Source: a bacterium (GTDB lineage: Bacteria > CSSED10-310 > JAJRTK01). Taken from it: a stretch of 16,363 bases of DNA. The notes below the pieces were generated by a model. The model was not told the DNA's origin. It did not search any database and saw only the letters and a program-made list of their open reading frames with translations. Position numbers and translations under genes: made by a program. The stretch lies in assembly GCA_024278345.1 (NCBI GenBank), contig JAJRTK010000071.1:1-16363 (forward strand), written 5' to 3'. Shown piece after piece: positions 1-7,761 of the stretch. Positions within the stretch are counted from its first letter, which is position 1, and each line of letters starts with the position of its first letter.

Positions 1-1930
<1,930 letters not shown>

Positions 1931-1958
1931 TCAAATGACCGGCTTTCCGGCCAGATAG

Positions 1959-1987
1959 ATTGTATCGTTCGGTACCACTTTCTCCAA
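1959..1987 (-). promoter_or_regulatory. Possible sigma70 promoter for pyrG-kdsA
   Basis: On the minus strand, TTGGAG (1987-1982) and TACAAT (1964-1959) are separated by 17 bases. The -10 matches consensus at 5 of 6 positions but the -35 at only 3. It lies in the 192-base gap between kdsB and pyrG and would give a leader of about 85 nt. Read-through from kdsB is equally possible. Confidence 0.35.
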
Positions 1988-2020
1988 ATCGCCATCCATG
2001 ACGGAGCCCTGGTAGGTGCC

Positions 2021-2050
2021 GGGCGAAGCCCTCACAGGGGGCAGGGGTAA
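2021..2050 (+). repeat. Possible intergenic repeat, copy A
   Basis: Starts with GGCGAAGCCCT, followed by a purine-rich CAGGG/GGGG stretch. A second copy (B) lies at 2802-2831 upstream of kdsB; the 11-base core is identical and 11 of the next 18 bases agree. Both copies sit in gaps of the KDO operon. GC-rich context makes chance similarity possible. Confidence 0.25.
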
Positions 2051-2059
2051 GCGTCCCCC

Positions 2060-2776
2060 TTACTTGGCCATTTCCCCAATCCACCGCCGTACCCGTTCCA
2101 GATCGCCGGGAGTATCCACTCCGATAGTGTCCGCTGGCGCATCGGCCACTGCCATGGGAAGCCCTCCATGGAGCAGACGAAGCTGTTCCAGTCTTTCGGC
2201 CCGTTCCGTGGGCGCTACCGGAAGTGTCCGGAAAAGTTCCAAGGTCTTTCGGCGATAAGCGTACATTCCCAGGTGCTTGAAAAAACGGTCGGGCTCCTGG
2301 GCCAGCGGCCGTCTGGAAAAGTAAAGCGCCCGTCCCCGCCGGTCCACTACGACTTTTACGATGTTGGGATTGGTTGCTTCGGCGCTTCTTAGGGGGTATC
2401 TTAGTGTGCTGGCGGCAGCTTCGGGGTCTTTTCGGAGCGCCTCGATGAGGCGTTGAAGGTGGCCTGGTTCCACCAGGGGCTCGTCCCCTTGGATATTGAC
2501 CACGATATCCGCATCGACGATTTGGTTGGCCTCAGCTAGCCGATCCGTTCCCGATGGCAGATCTCGGGTCGTGACGATGGTTTCAATTCCCAGCTTCTCC
2601 ATGGCAAGGAGTATTTCCGGATTGCCGGTGGCCACCAGGCTCTGCCCCAGCATGGGGCAGAGCGCCACCCGCCGGGCGATGAAGCCCACCATGGGCAGGC
2701 CGTCAATCTGTTCCAGGACCTTGCCTGGAAAGCGATTCGATGCCAGCCGCGCCGGGATCATGGCGACGATTTTCAT
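2060..2776 (-). CDS. kdsB: 3-deoxy-manno-octulosonate cytidylyltransferase (CMP-KDO synthetase)
   Basis: Activates KDO with CTP to CMP-KDO, the donor used by KDO transferases for lipid A; cytoplasmic. 238 residues, close to the usual 245-250. The nucleotidyltransferase signature IPARLASNRFPGK lies at about 7-19 and NIQGDEP, which binds metal and substrate, at about 94-100; HLGMYAYRR follows in the second half. The reading frame is open further upstream to 2947, but the ATG at 2776 is preceded by AGGAG with an 8-base spacer and is where family similarity begins. It is followed by pyrG and kdsA on the same strand. A promoter upstream of it overlaps the end of the preceding gene. Confidence 0.96.
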   Translation of the reverse strand: MKIVAMIPARLASNRFPGKVLEQIDGLPMVGFIARRVALCPMLGQSLVATGNPEILLAMEKLGIETIVTTRDLPSGTDRLAEANQIVDADIVVNIQGDEPLVEPGHLQRLIEALRKDPEAAASTLRYPLRSAEATNPNIVKVVVDRRGRALYFSRRPLAQEPDRFFKHLGMYAYRRKTLELFRTLPVAPTERAERLEQLRLLHGGLPMAVADAPADTIGVDTPGDLERVRRWIGEMAK

Positions 2777-2801
2777 GGGAGCCGCTCCTGAGTTCATAGT
2801 G

Positions 2802-2831
2802 GAGGCGAAGCCCTGCCAGGGCACCGGGGAA
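2802..2831 (+). repeat. Possible intergenic repeat, copy B
   Basis: Copy B of the element at 2021-2050, sharing the core GGCGAAGCCCT and then CAGGG and GGGG blocks. It lies in the untranslated leader of kdsB, just upstream of the Shine-Dalgarno. A palindromic G5-A4-GC5 hairpin follows at about 2834-2849. Confidence 0.25.
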
Positions 2832-2954
2832 TTGGGGGAAAAGCCCCCGGACAACTGCCAAGCGGAGTGCGGCGTTGCCCGATGCCAAGTTCTTTCCCCG
2901 CGACCCATCGTCCCGCTTTGCGTGGACACCCGGGCCGGAAAAACCAAAGGGCGT

Positions 2955-2982
2955 ATGATAGGAGGCCGCCGGAGAAGGTCAA
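2955..2982 (-). promoter_or_regulatory. Sigma70-type promoter for kdsB
   Basis: Minus-strand TTGACC (2982-2977) and TATCAT (2960-2955) are separated by 16 bases, each matching consensus at 5 of 6 positions. The -35 box covers the TGA stop of the upstream membrane-protein gene. The predicted start is near 2948, giving kdsB a leader of about 170 nt. This lets the KDO/CTP genes be transcribed independently of the membrane-protein gene. Confidence 0.6.
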
Positions 2983-3416
2983 AACCAGGCGAAGATCTGT
3001 GGCCCGACGGAAGCCAGGGTCGTGAAGCGGATCCACCGAAAGAGAGCCGCGACGACCAGGAGATGGCTTGGCGGTACCCTGAACCCAGCCGCGATGGAGG
3101 AAAGAGCTACTAACGGCGGCAGCCCCACAACCCCTGAGATGGCGGTGAGCAGAAGAAATCTGTTTTCCAGGTGTTCCCCGTAGCGTTCCCGCAGCCTCTC
3201 TACTTTTCCTCCCAGTTTTTTCCAGCGTCCAAGCAGCCGGGCTCCGCCCAGGTAGAGCAGAGCAAAGGTCGTACACTGTCCCAGTGCGCAGACAAGGCCG
3301 ACGAAAGCGGGGTTCCATCCTAGCTGTGAGCCGTAGTAAACGCTGGCGGTCTCGGCATTGATAAACCACAGGACAGTTCCGATGAGGGCGATGAAATACA
3401 GAGTCAAGATTTCCAT
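2979..3416 (-). CDS. Small membrane protein, DedA/VTT-like
   Basis: 145 residues. Hydrophobic segments are at about 2-18, 35-58, 87-108 and 112-135. The pattern GLVCALGQCTTFALLYLGGA, then a basic amphipathic stretch, then LPPLVALSSIAAGFRVPP and FRWIRF resembles the core of the DedA/VTT (SNARE-associated) family, whose members are inner-membrane transporters linked to lipid carriers and envelope homeostasis. It is shorter than typical DedA proteins. The start at 3416 follows AAAGG with a 6-base spacer, and hydrophobic sequence begins immediately; an open upstream extension of 21 polar residues has no good ribosome site. A TAAAAT box lies at 3444-3439 without a convincing -35. It sits next to the KDO genes, so an envelope role is plausible but inferred. 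Confidence 0.7.
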   Translation of the reverse strand: MEILTLYFIALIGTVLWFINAETASVYYGSQLGWNPAFVGLVCALGQCTTFALLYLGGARLLGRWKKLGGKVERLRERYGEHLENRFLLLTAISGVVGLPPLVALSSIAAGFRVPPSHLLVVAALFRWIRFTTLASVGPQIFAWF

Positions 3417-3520
3417 AAGTTGCCTTTCGGGGCGTTCTATTTTACTAACGGGATTGTTCCGGGCTTGTGAAACCGACAAAGTGACCGAGGGGAGCCTAGC
3501 GCGAAATCGGACATTCTGGG

Positions 3521-3546
3521 AAAAATGGAAAAGAGGCTTCGCCTCT
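3521..3546 (-). terminator. Terminator-like hairpin upstream of the DedA-like gene
   Basis: On the minus strand, AGAGGC-GAA-GCCTCT (3546-3532) forms a 6-base-pair stem with a stable GAA loop, followed by TTTTCCATTTTT. No minus-strand gene ends here, so it would act as a leader attenuator for the 3416 gene or block antisense transcription, or it may be fortuitous. Confidence 0.3.
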
Positions 3547-3626
3547 CCTTCCTATGACGGGCTGCTCTGGACCTGGGGGTGTGGAGGGCCAGGGGCGACA
3601 ATGGCGAGCGGCGGGGGCCGCGGGGA

Positions 3627-3647
3627 ACTCGTGCCAAAGGCACGAGT
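3627..3647. repeat. Perfect 21-bp palindrome (9-bp arms) in divergent regulatory region
   Basis: ACTCGTGCC and GGCACGAGT flank a 3-base AAA centre. No U-tract follows on either strand, so it is not an intrinsic terminator. It lies in the 443-base gap between two divergent genes (3417-3859), 130 bases upstream of the promoter at 3777. A dimeric regulator's operator is possible. Otherwise the gap holds only the promoter at 3777, the hairpin at 3521 and A-rich tracts near 3676-3700. Confidence 0.4.
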
Positions 3648-3776
3648 CGATACCGACGGGAGCGGAAGGCAACAGAAAAAAAAGAGCATCGAAAAAACAG
3701 GCCCTGAACCAAGAGTATACTCCCGGTGGCGGGGCGGCTTTTTTTCCGGACAACCTTCCGGCAAGGTGTCTGGAGC

Positions 3777-3804
3777 TTGACAGAAAGTTCCAGATTTGTA
3801 GAAT
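3777..3804 (+). promoter_or_regulatory. Strong sigma70-type promoter for the HAMP/DUF4388 gene
   Basis: Perfect -35 TTGACA (3777-3782), a 16-base spacer and -10 TAGAAT (3799-3804, 5 of 6). The predicted start near 3811 gives a leader of about 50 nt before the ATG at 3860. This also argues against the upstream open extension of the reading frame to 3554 being translated. Confidence 0.7.
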
Positions 3805-3859
3805 TTACCCGTACCTCTTTCGACATGGGCAGGGCACTCACACGGGAAAGCAACGCATC

Positions 3860-5173
3860 ATGACCAGTTCCAAGCGATTCATTAGCCTTTCGATCAAGCT
3901 CGCGTTCTACCTTTCGATCTTGCCGCTCGTCTCTATTCCAGTCTTGACCTATTTATCGACTTCGACTCTCATCAAGGAGTTCGAGGAGAATGCCAAGCGC
4001 GTAGGCACGACGGTGACGAGCAACGTCGCGGAGCTTGGCGCCAACGCGGTGATGTCCGGCAACTTCAATTTCTTGACGCGAGCATTGAGCGATACCATCA
4101 ATGCCCAGCAGGAGTTCCTTGACGGGTTTGTTCTCAAGAGGGACGGGGAGATGTTTGCGAGCTATTCTAGGAAGTCCGGCGAAGGCGCGGAGGGGGCCAA
4201 GATTGCCGACAAACGGCTTTCCAGCCTCGCGAAAGTGGATGCCAAGGAGCAGGTGGTCTCCCTGAGCTACAGGGTCGGTTCCGTTCGATACATGGATTTC
4301 GCCAAGGATATTTACAACGGTGACGAGAAGATCGCCACTTTGGTTTTCGGGGCCTCGCTGGAGGCACTCGATGAGAAAATCCGCCAATCTTGGCTCAACG
4401 GCGGTTTGTTGGCGGCGATCGTGATCCTCATCGCCGTGGCTTTGGGGATCGTCATCGCCAGAAGCATTACGAAGCCTCTCAAAGAGTTGGTGCAGGAGGC
4501 GGCGACCATCTCTTCGGGGAACTTGGACAATGAGATCCAGGCACATTCCGGCGATGAGGTGGGACTCTTGGCCCATGCCTTCGAGCAGATGCGCCTTTCC
4601 CTCAAAAAGCAGATCGCGGAAATCGCCAAGAAAGCTCTTAGCCTGGAGGGCGATCTGAAGGTCTTTTCCTTGCCCGACCTGATGCAGTTCATTTGCACGG
4701 CAAATCGCACAGGCTATCTGGTCATCGACAACAATGGGGAAGATGCCCGAATCTACTTTCGGAAGGGCGAAATCGTTCACTCCATGGCCAGTGGGATGGT
4801 GGGGAAAGAAGCTGTTTTCCGCCTGTTCAACCTCACGTCAGGAGCCTTCCGCTTTGAGGCCGGGGACTTTGAGGTCGAGGAATCGATCCACCTGCCTTGG
4901 CAGCACGTGATCATGGAGGGTGCGCGGCAGACCGACGAGATGAACCGTGTTCGGCAGCTCATCCCCTCCGCCGATCTCCGGATCGAAGTTTCCGAGCCGC
5001 CTGACGGAATGTCGCAGGTCAACCTCACGCCAGAGGAACTCCAGATCAGCATGATCGCCCGGAACCAGAATACCGTGGCCGATATCCTGGCTGCCAGCCC
5101 GCTGGAAGAGATCGATACTTACAAGGTCCTTTACCGCCTTATCTCCACGGGATTGTTGGATACGGTGAAATAG
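3860..5173 (+). CDS. Membrane sensor: two TM segments, HAMP and DUF4388-like domain
   Basis: 437 residues. TM1 at about 13-31, an extracytoplasmic sensor region at about 32-178, TM2 at 181-203, and a HAMP linker at 200-252 (ITKPLKELVQEAATISSGNL, then DEVGLLAHAFEQM). A DUF4388/PATAN-like domain follows at about 261-360, starting LEGDLKVFSLPDLMQF and containing GYLVID and YFRKGEIVHS. The C-terminal helical segment at 386-437 ends LYRLISTGLLDT and resembles the winged-helix-like tails seen after DUF4388. There is no kinase, cyclase or methyl-accepting domain, so output is probably through protein interaction. The periplasmic region resembles single-Cache sensors, but I cannot assign a ligand. 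The start at 3860 follows GGGAAAG and gives a classic basic-then-hydrophobic N-terminus; the promoter at 3777 excludes starts further upstream. Confidence 0.85.
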   Translation: MTSSKRFISLSIKLAFYLSILPLVSIPVLTYLSTSTLIKEFEENAKRVGTTVTSNVAELGANAVMSGNFNFLTRALSDTINAQQEFLDGFVLKRDGEMFASYSRKSGEGAEGAKIADKRLSSLAKVDAKEQVVSLSYRVGSVRYMDFAKDIYNGDEKIATLVFGASLEALDEKIRQSWLNGGLLAAIVILIAVALGIVIARSITKPLKELVQEAATISSGNLDNEIQAHSGDEVGLLAHAFEQMRLSLKKQIAEIAKKALSLEGDLKVFSLPDLMQFICTANRTGYLVIDNNGEDARIYFRKGEIVHSMASGMVGKEAVFRLFNLTSGAFRFEAGDFEVEESIHLPWQHVIMEGARQTDEMNRVRQLIPSADLRIEVSEPPDGMSQVNLTPEELQISMIARNQNTVADILAASPLEEIDTYKVLYRLISTGLLDTVK

Positions 5174-5210
5174 GGACTTCCGTTGTGGCGAAGGCGATGA
5201 TTGGCGAGAG

Positions 5211-5861
5211 TTATTTTTTCTTTTTCTTGCCCTTTTTGCCGCTGCCCGCCTCGATGTCCGGCTGGGTGATGAATTCCGCGATTCCCCGTGCCAATCCGCG
5301 CAAAGCGATCCGGACGGGGTTTTCATAGCCCACGTAAGAGCGGTTCTGTTTTTGGCGGTTCCGGATGAGGGCGACGACCTCCCGGGTTTTGGCATCCAGA
5401 ATTCGGCATTCAATGGCGATCTTGATTTTGTCGTTGAGGCGAGCCCTGCCCATGTCGTCCATGCGCGTGTTGAAAACCGTGATGGCGCCTTCCAAAAGAA
5501 GATCGACCTCGGCCGTGGCCGTGGCGGGAGATCGGTCGATGAGTTGGAAGGCCCTTCGACGTTCGGGGAAGCGTTCGAGCTCTTCCGCCAGAGCTTCAGC
5601 GGCGACTCTCTCTGCTTGCGGAATGATCTCGTGTCCTGTTGCATTTTCGAAATCGGGGATCCGGATGGAGTGGTAGTCTCGGAGGTTCAGCTTTGGGCTC
5701 AAGTAGCCCTGAGTGACTACTTCCGACGGGCGTAACAGCTCTTCATCCCCAAGAAAGCTCGTGTCGGCTTGGGGAGTGTGCCGTTTCTTGCTTGGCAACA
5801 GGCAAGCCGAAAAGAACAGTCCCCCAAAAAGCAACCATCGTCCACAGGTCTTTGCGCGCAT
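5211..5861 (-). CDS. Predicted outer-envelope lipoprotein with poly-lysine tail
   Basis: 216 residues. A basic N-terminus (MRAKTCGRWL) and hydrophobic run end in LFFSAC, a lipobox-like sequence placing the lipidated cysteine at 20. The mature part has YHSIRIPDFENATG, then a long helix, a glutamate-rich ELERFPERRR, LLEGAITVFNTRM and IAIECRILDAKTREVVA. This alternation resembles DUF4410-type lipoproteins; the role is unknown. It ends in GKKGKKKKK, which is unusual. The start at 5861 has GAGGA with a 7-base spacer and lies about 40 nt downstream of a good promoter. It is convergent with the HAMP gene, with 37 bases between the stops, and divergent from the IHF gene. Confidence 0.82.
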   Translation of the reverse strand: MRAKTCGRWLLFGGLFFSACLLPSKKRHTPQADTSFLGDEELLRPSEVVTQGYLSPKLNLRDYHSIRIPDFENATGHEIIPQAERVAAEALAEELERFPERRRAFQLIDRSPATATAEVDLLLEGAITVFNTRMDDMGRARLNDKIKIAIECRILDAKTREVVALIRNRQKQNRSYVGYENPVRIALRGLARGIAEFITQPDIEAGSGKKGKKKKK

Positions 5862-5908
5862 CTACTTGTCCTCGTGATTGTGACTCTTCCATGGCGTTTC
5901 CCAGCCAC

Positions 5909-5937
5909 AGTATAGACCGCCGTGGCCAACCTGCCAA
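5909..5937 (-). promoter_or_regulatory. Sigma70-type promoter for the lipoprotein gene
   Basis: Minus-strand TTGGCA (5937-5932, 5 of 6) and TATACT (5914-5909, 5 of 6) with the optimal 17-base spacer. Transcription would begin near 5902, about 40 nt upstream of the ATG. It lies in the 320-base divergent gap (5862-6181) shared with the IHF gene. Confidence 0.65.
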
Positions 5938-6042
5938 AGCTATAGCCACTTCTGGAACGCTGGGCGTGAACAGGCGTCCGCCGGGGGAATTGTGCCGCAG
6001 GTGAAGGGGGTTGGGGTGGATGGAGTCTGTGGCAGACTTTGC

Positions 6043-6071
6043 TTGACAACGCGGGCCTTGGTTGCTACTGC
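6043..6071 (+). promoter_or_regulatory. Possible promoter for the IHF/HU gene
   Basis: Perfect -35 TTGACA (6043-6048), 17-base spacer, but a poor -10 (TACTGC, 6066-6071). It would give a leader of about 105 nt, in which GCGAG/CTCGC can form a small hairpin near 6142-6157. An activator-dependent promoter would fit the weak -10; this is inference. Confidence 0.35.
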
Positions 6072-6181
6072 CTGTTAGCGCGAGAAGAGGTCTTTTCCGT
6101 GGGATGCAACGTGGACAAAACGGGGATTGCCAGGGCAGTGGCGAGAGAAACTCGCTTCCTGTTGCCAGGAGGAGGAGAGGA

Positions 6182-6466
6182 ATGACCAAGGAAGATATTG
6201 TCACACAGGTTTGGAACGAGCTGGAACTTACCAAACGGCGGTCTGGAGAGATTGTCGATCACCTGATCTTTACCATCAAAAATACCCTCAAAAAGGGAGA
6301 CATGGTGAAGATCGGAGGGTTCGGAAAGTTCGAGGTTCGCCATCGAAAGCCCCGAATTGGGCGGAACCCCAAGACAGGGGAAGAAAAAGAGATCAAAGAG
6401 GGAAAATCGGTCAAGTTCACAGCGGGAAAGCCCCTCAAGATCGCCGTGTTGAACAGCGCCGACTAG
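6182..6466 (+). CDS. ihfA: IHF/HU-family DNA-bending protein (IHF alpha-like)
   Basis: Small dimeric nucleoid protein that sharply bends DNA and assists recombination, replication and transcription. 94 residues, normal for the family. It opens MTKEDIV, has GDMVKIGGFGKFEVR at about 39-53, and the beta-arm tip GRNPKTGEE at about 59-67 with the intercalating proline, then VKFTAGKPLK. The N-terminus and arm favour IHF alpha over HU, but the two are hard to separate by eye and the family has several paralogues in many Proteobacteria. ATG at 6182 has a very strong purine-rich ribosome site (AGGAGGAGGAGAGGA). The frame is open upstream to 6062, but that part is unlike the family. A strong terminator follows. 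Confidence 0.93.
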   Translation: MTKEDIVTQVWNELELTKRRSGEIVDHLIFTIKNTLKKGDMVKIGGFGKFEVRHRKPRIGRNPKTGEEKEIKEGKSVKFTAGKPLKIAVLNSAD

Positions 6467-6539
6467 CGGGAACCTTCGGGATGCACTGTTCTTGACTTTG
6501 CCGGGCGACTTGGCGGGATCGACTTCTTTGATGCCGGCA

Positions 6540-6589
6540 GCCATCGGGAGTCGAAAATCCGGGCACTCCCGATGGCCTATCCTTTTTTT
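6540..6589 (+). terminator. Intrinsic terminator after the IHF gene
   Basis: A perfect 12-base-pair stem, GCCATCGGGAGT (6540-6551) with ACTCCCGATGGC (6565-6576), has a 13-base loop and is followed by seven consecutive T residues at 6583-6589. It lies 74 bases after the IHF stop. There is no U-tract on the other strand, so it is unidirectional. Confidence 0.9.
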
Positions 6590-6612
6590 CGGTGTTCCCC
6601 TTGCACTTCCCG

Positions 6613-7236
6613 TCACGAGCCGTACAGCTCGCGACCGATGAGCATGAGGCCTTCCAGATCGCAGATTTCCTTGGGAAAGAAGGGAACCCAGACAAGAGGC
6701 GCGTTTTTGTCCGGCAGACGCTCTTGGAACGTCGCGATGTTGTTTCGATCATGCTTGGCCATGGCATTCATCATTTGGCTCACCTGGATCAACGAGTCTA
6801 AATCCAGATCTAGCTCCACGAGCTGACGCTCGATTTCCAGGCGCTTGTGTTCGTCGGCCAGCTCTTGAAGGCCGCCTGGGCCAGGCGCCGTGGCGACGCG
6901 ATTGACCACCGTGAACCCCAATGAGAGCTTGAGTTTCTCAAGTTTCTCCGCAATGTAGAGCGCTTCTTCGATGGCTAGGCGCTGGGCGCTGGAAACAATG
7001 GTGAAGGAGGTGAGCCCCGGGTCTTGAAGAACGCGAAGAATCTTTTCGCTGCGCTCCTTGAATGCGGTGGCAAAGTCCTTGAAACTGCCCAAGAACTCGG
7101 CGATGTCCGTAAGCGCGCTGATTCCAAAGGCACTTTCGATCATGTCGGTGAGCAGGCTCGTCGATTTGCGAAAGATGCTGAAACTCAGGCTCGAGATTGC
7201 CTCCACCGGTTTCATGAACCAGCCAAGGGTCTGCAA
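6613..7236 (-). CDS. C-terminal fragment of the interrupted ArsA-like ATPase
   Basis: The first possible start after the TAG is TTG at 7236, with no ribosome-binding site in front. The 207-residue product would lack the DTAPTKH motif, which lies between 7341 and 7236. It retains the helical middle, FTIVSSAQRLAIEEALYIAE, GFTVVNRVAT and an ending WVPFFPKEICDLEGLMLIGR typical of the family's C-terminus. Independent translation is unlikely. Confidence 0.45.
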   Translation of the reverse strand: MQTLGWFMKPVEAISSLSFSIFRKSTSLLTDMIESAFGISALTDIAEFLGSFKDFATAFKERSEKILRVLQDPGLTSFTIVSSAQRLAIEEALYIAEKLEKLKLSLGFTVVNRVATAPGPGGLQELADEHKRLEIERQLVELDLDLDSLIQVSQMMNAMAKHDRNNIATFQERLPDKNAPLVWVPFFPKEICDLEGLMLIGRELYGS

Positions 7237-7341
7237 GTCGAACAGGTTGATGAGCCGCGAAGGGGTTTCAAAGAAATCGATGGCGTGTTTCGTGGGAGCC
7301 GTATCGACAACGATGAGGTCGTAGTCACGCTTGAAGTAAAG

Positions 7342-7761
7342 CTAGTATAGCTTCCCCAAAGCCACGACCTCTTGAGCTCCCACAAGAGAATCCGCCATCA
7401 CTTGATACATCTTCTGGCTCAAGATCCGATTCGCGGCGGCCTCGGTGGGCGCGATTTTCACAATGAGCTCGTCCATGACTTTTTTCGTGTCCATCATCAT
7501 GGCATTGAGTTGGCCCTTGATGGGAAGCGGGCTAAGATTTTTCAGTTGAACCGGGGTCTCTACGGCTTCCAAACCCGATAGGCCAAGGGCGTCGGCGAGC
7601 CTTTTTGCCGGATCGATGGTGATGACCAAGACCTTTCGACCGGCCATGGCCGCCCAAAGTGCCGTCGCCGCGGCGACGGTTGTTTTGCCCACTCCGCCGG
7701 AACCGCAAAACATCAAAACGCTGCGGCTGAGAAGAATTTCACGTGGTATCCGCAACATCAC
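7342..7761 (-). CDS. N-terminal fragment of the interrupted ArsA-like ATPase
   Basis: The portion before the TAG: 139 residues with the P-loop (GSGGVGKTT) and TIDPAKRLADALG but without the switch II/DTAP motif. It could not complete an ATPase site alone. Its P-loop has Ser where the deviant Walker A signature Lys usually sits (compare GKGGVGKTT in the neighbour). Confidence 0.6.
   Translation of the reverse strand: MMLRIPREILLSRSVLMFCGSGGVGKTTVAAATALWAAMAGRKVLVITIDPAKRLADALGLSGLEAVETPVQLKNLSPLPIKGQLNAMMMDTKKVMDELIVKIAPTEAAANRILSQKMYQVMADSLVGAQEVVALGKLY

Larger units (their letters stand above)
6613..7761 (-). pseudogene. ArsA/GET3-like ATPase gene interrupted by an in-frame TAG
   Basis: Read through, this would be a 382-residue ArsA/GET3-like ATPase, a normal length. 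P-loop GSGGVGKTT is at 20-28 and TIDPAKRLADALG at about 48-60, typical of the family. Codon 140 (7344-7342) is TAG; the same frame continues straight on with YFKRDYDLIVVDTAPTKHAI, the conserved strand and switch motif that normally follows KLYEL-type sequence. The frame is then open to TGA at 6615-6613. Family alignment from memory suggests a Glu, Gln or Lys codon one base away from TAG. The start overlaps the stop of the upstream paralogue (GTGA, or TGATG with the next ATG); GGGAGG lies 10 bases before the GTG. The alternatives are a real nonsense mutation, an assembly error, or suppression. Confidence 0.75.

Noticed and set aside
3554-3859. Upstream extension of the HAMP protein frame to 3554
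   Set aside because: A near-consensus promoter lies inside it, the residues are low complexity, and the basic-then-hydrophobic N-terminus starts at 3860.
3953-4780. Open frame of 275 codons on the minus strand opposite the HAMP gene
   Set aside because: It mirrors the codon pattern of the coding strand, and the opposite frame has clear TM, HAMP and DUF4388-like features.
7342-7344. Pyrrolysine or general recoding of the TAG in the ArsA-like gene
   Set aside because: TAG ends at least four other genes in this window cleanly, the protein is not a known pyrrolysine enzyme, and no suppressor tRNA is visible.
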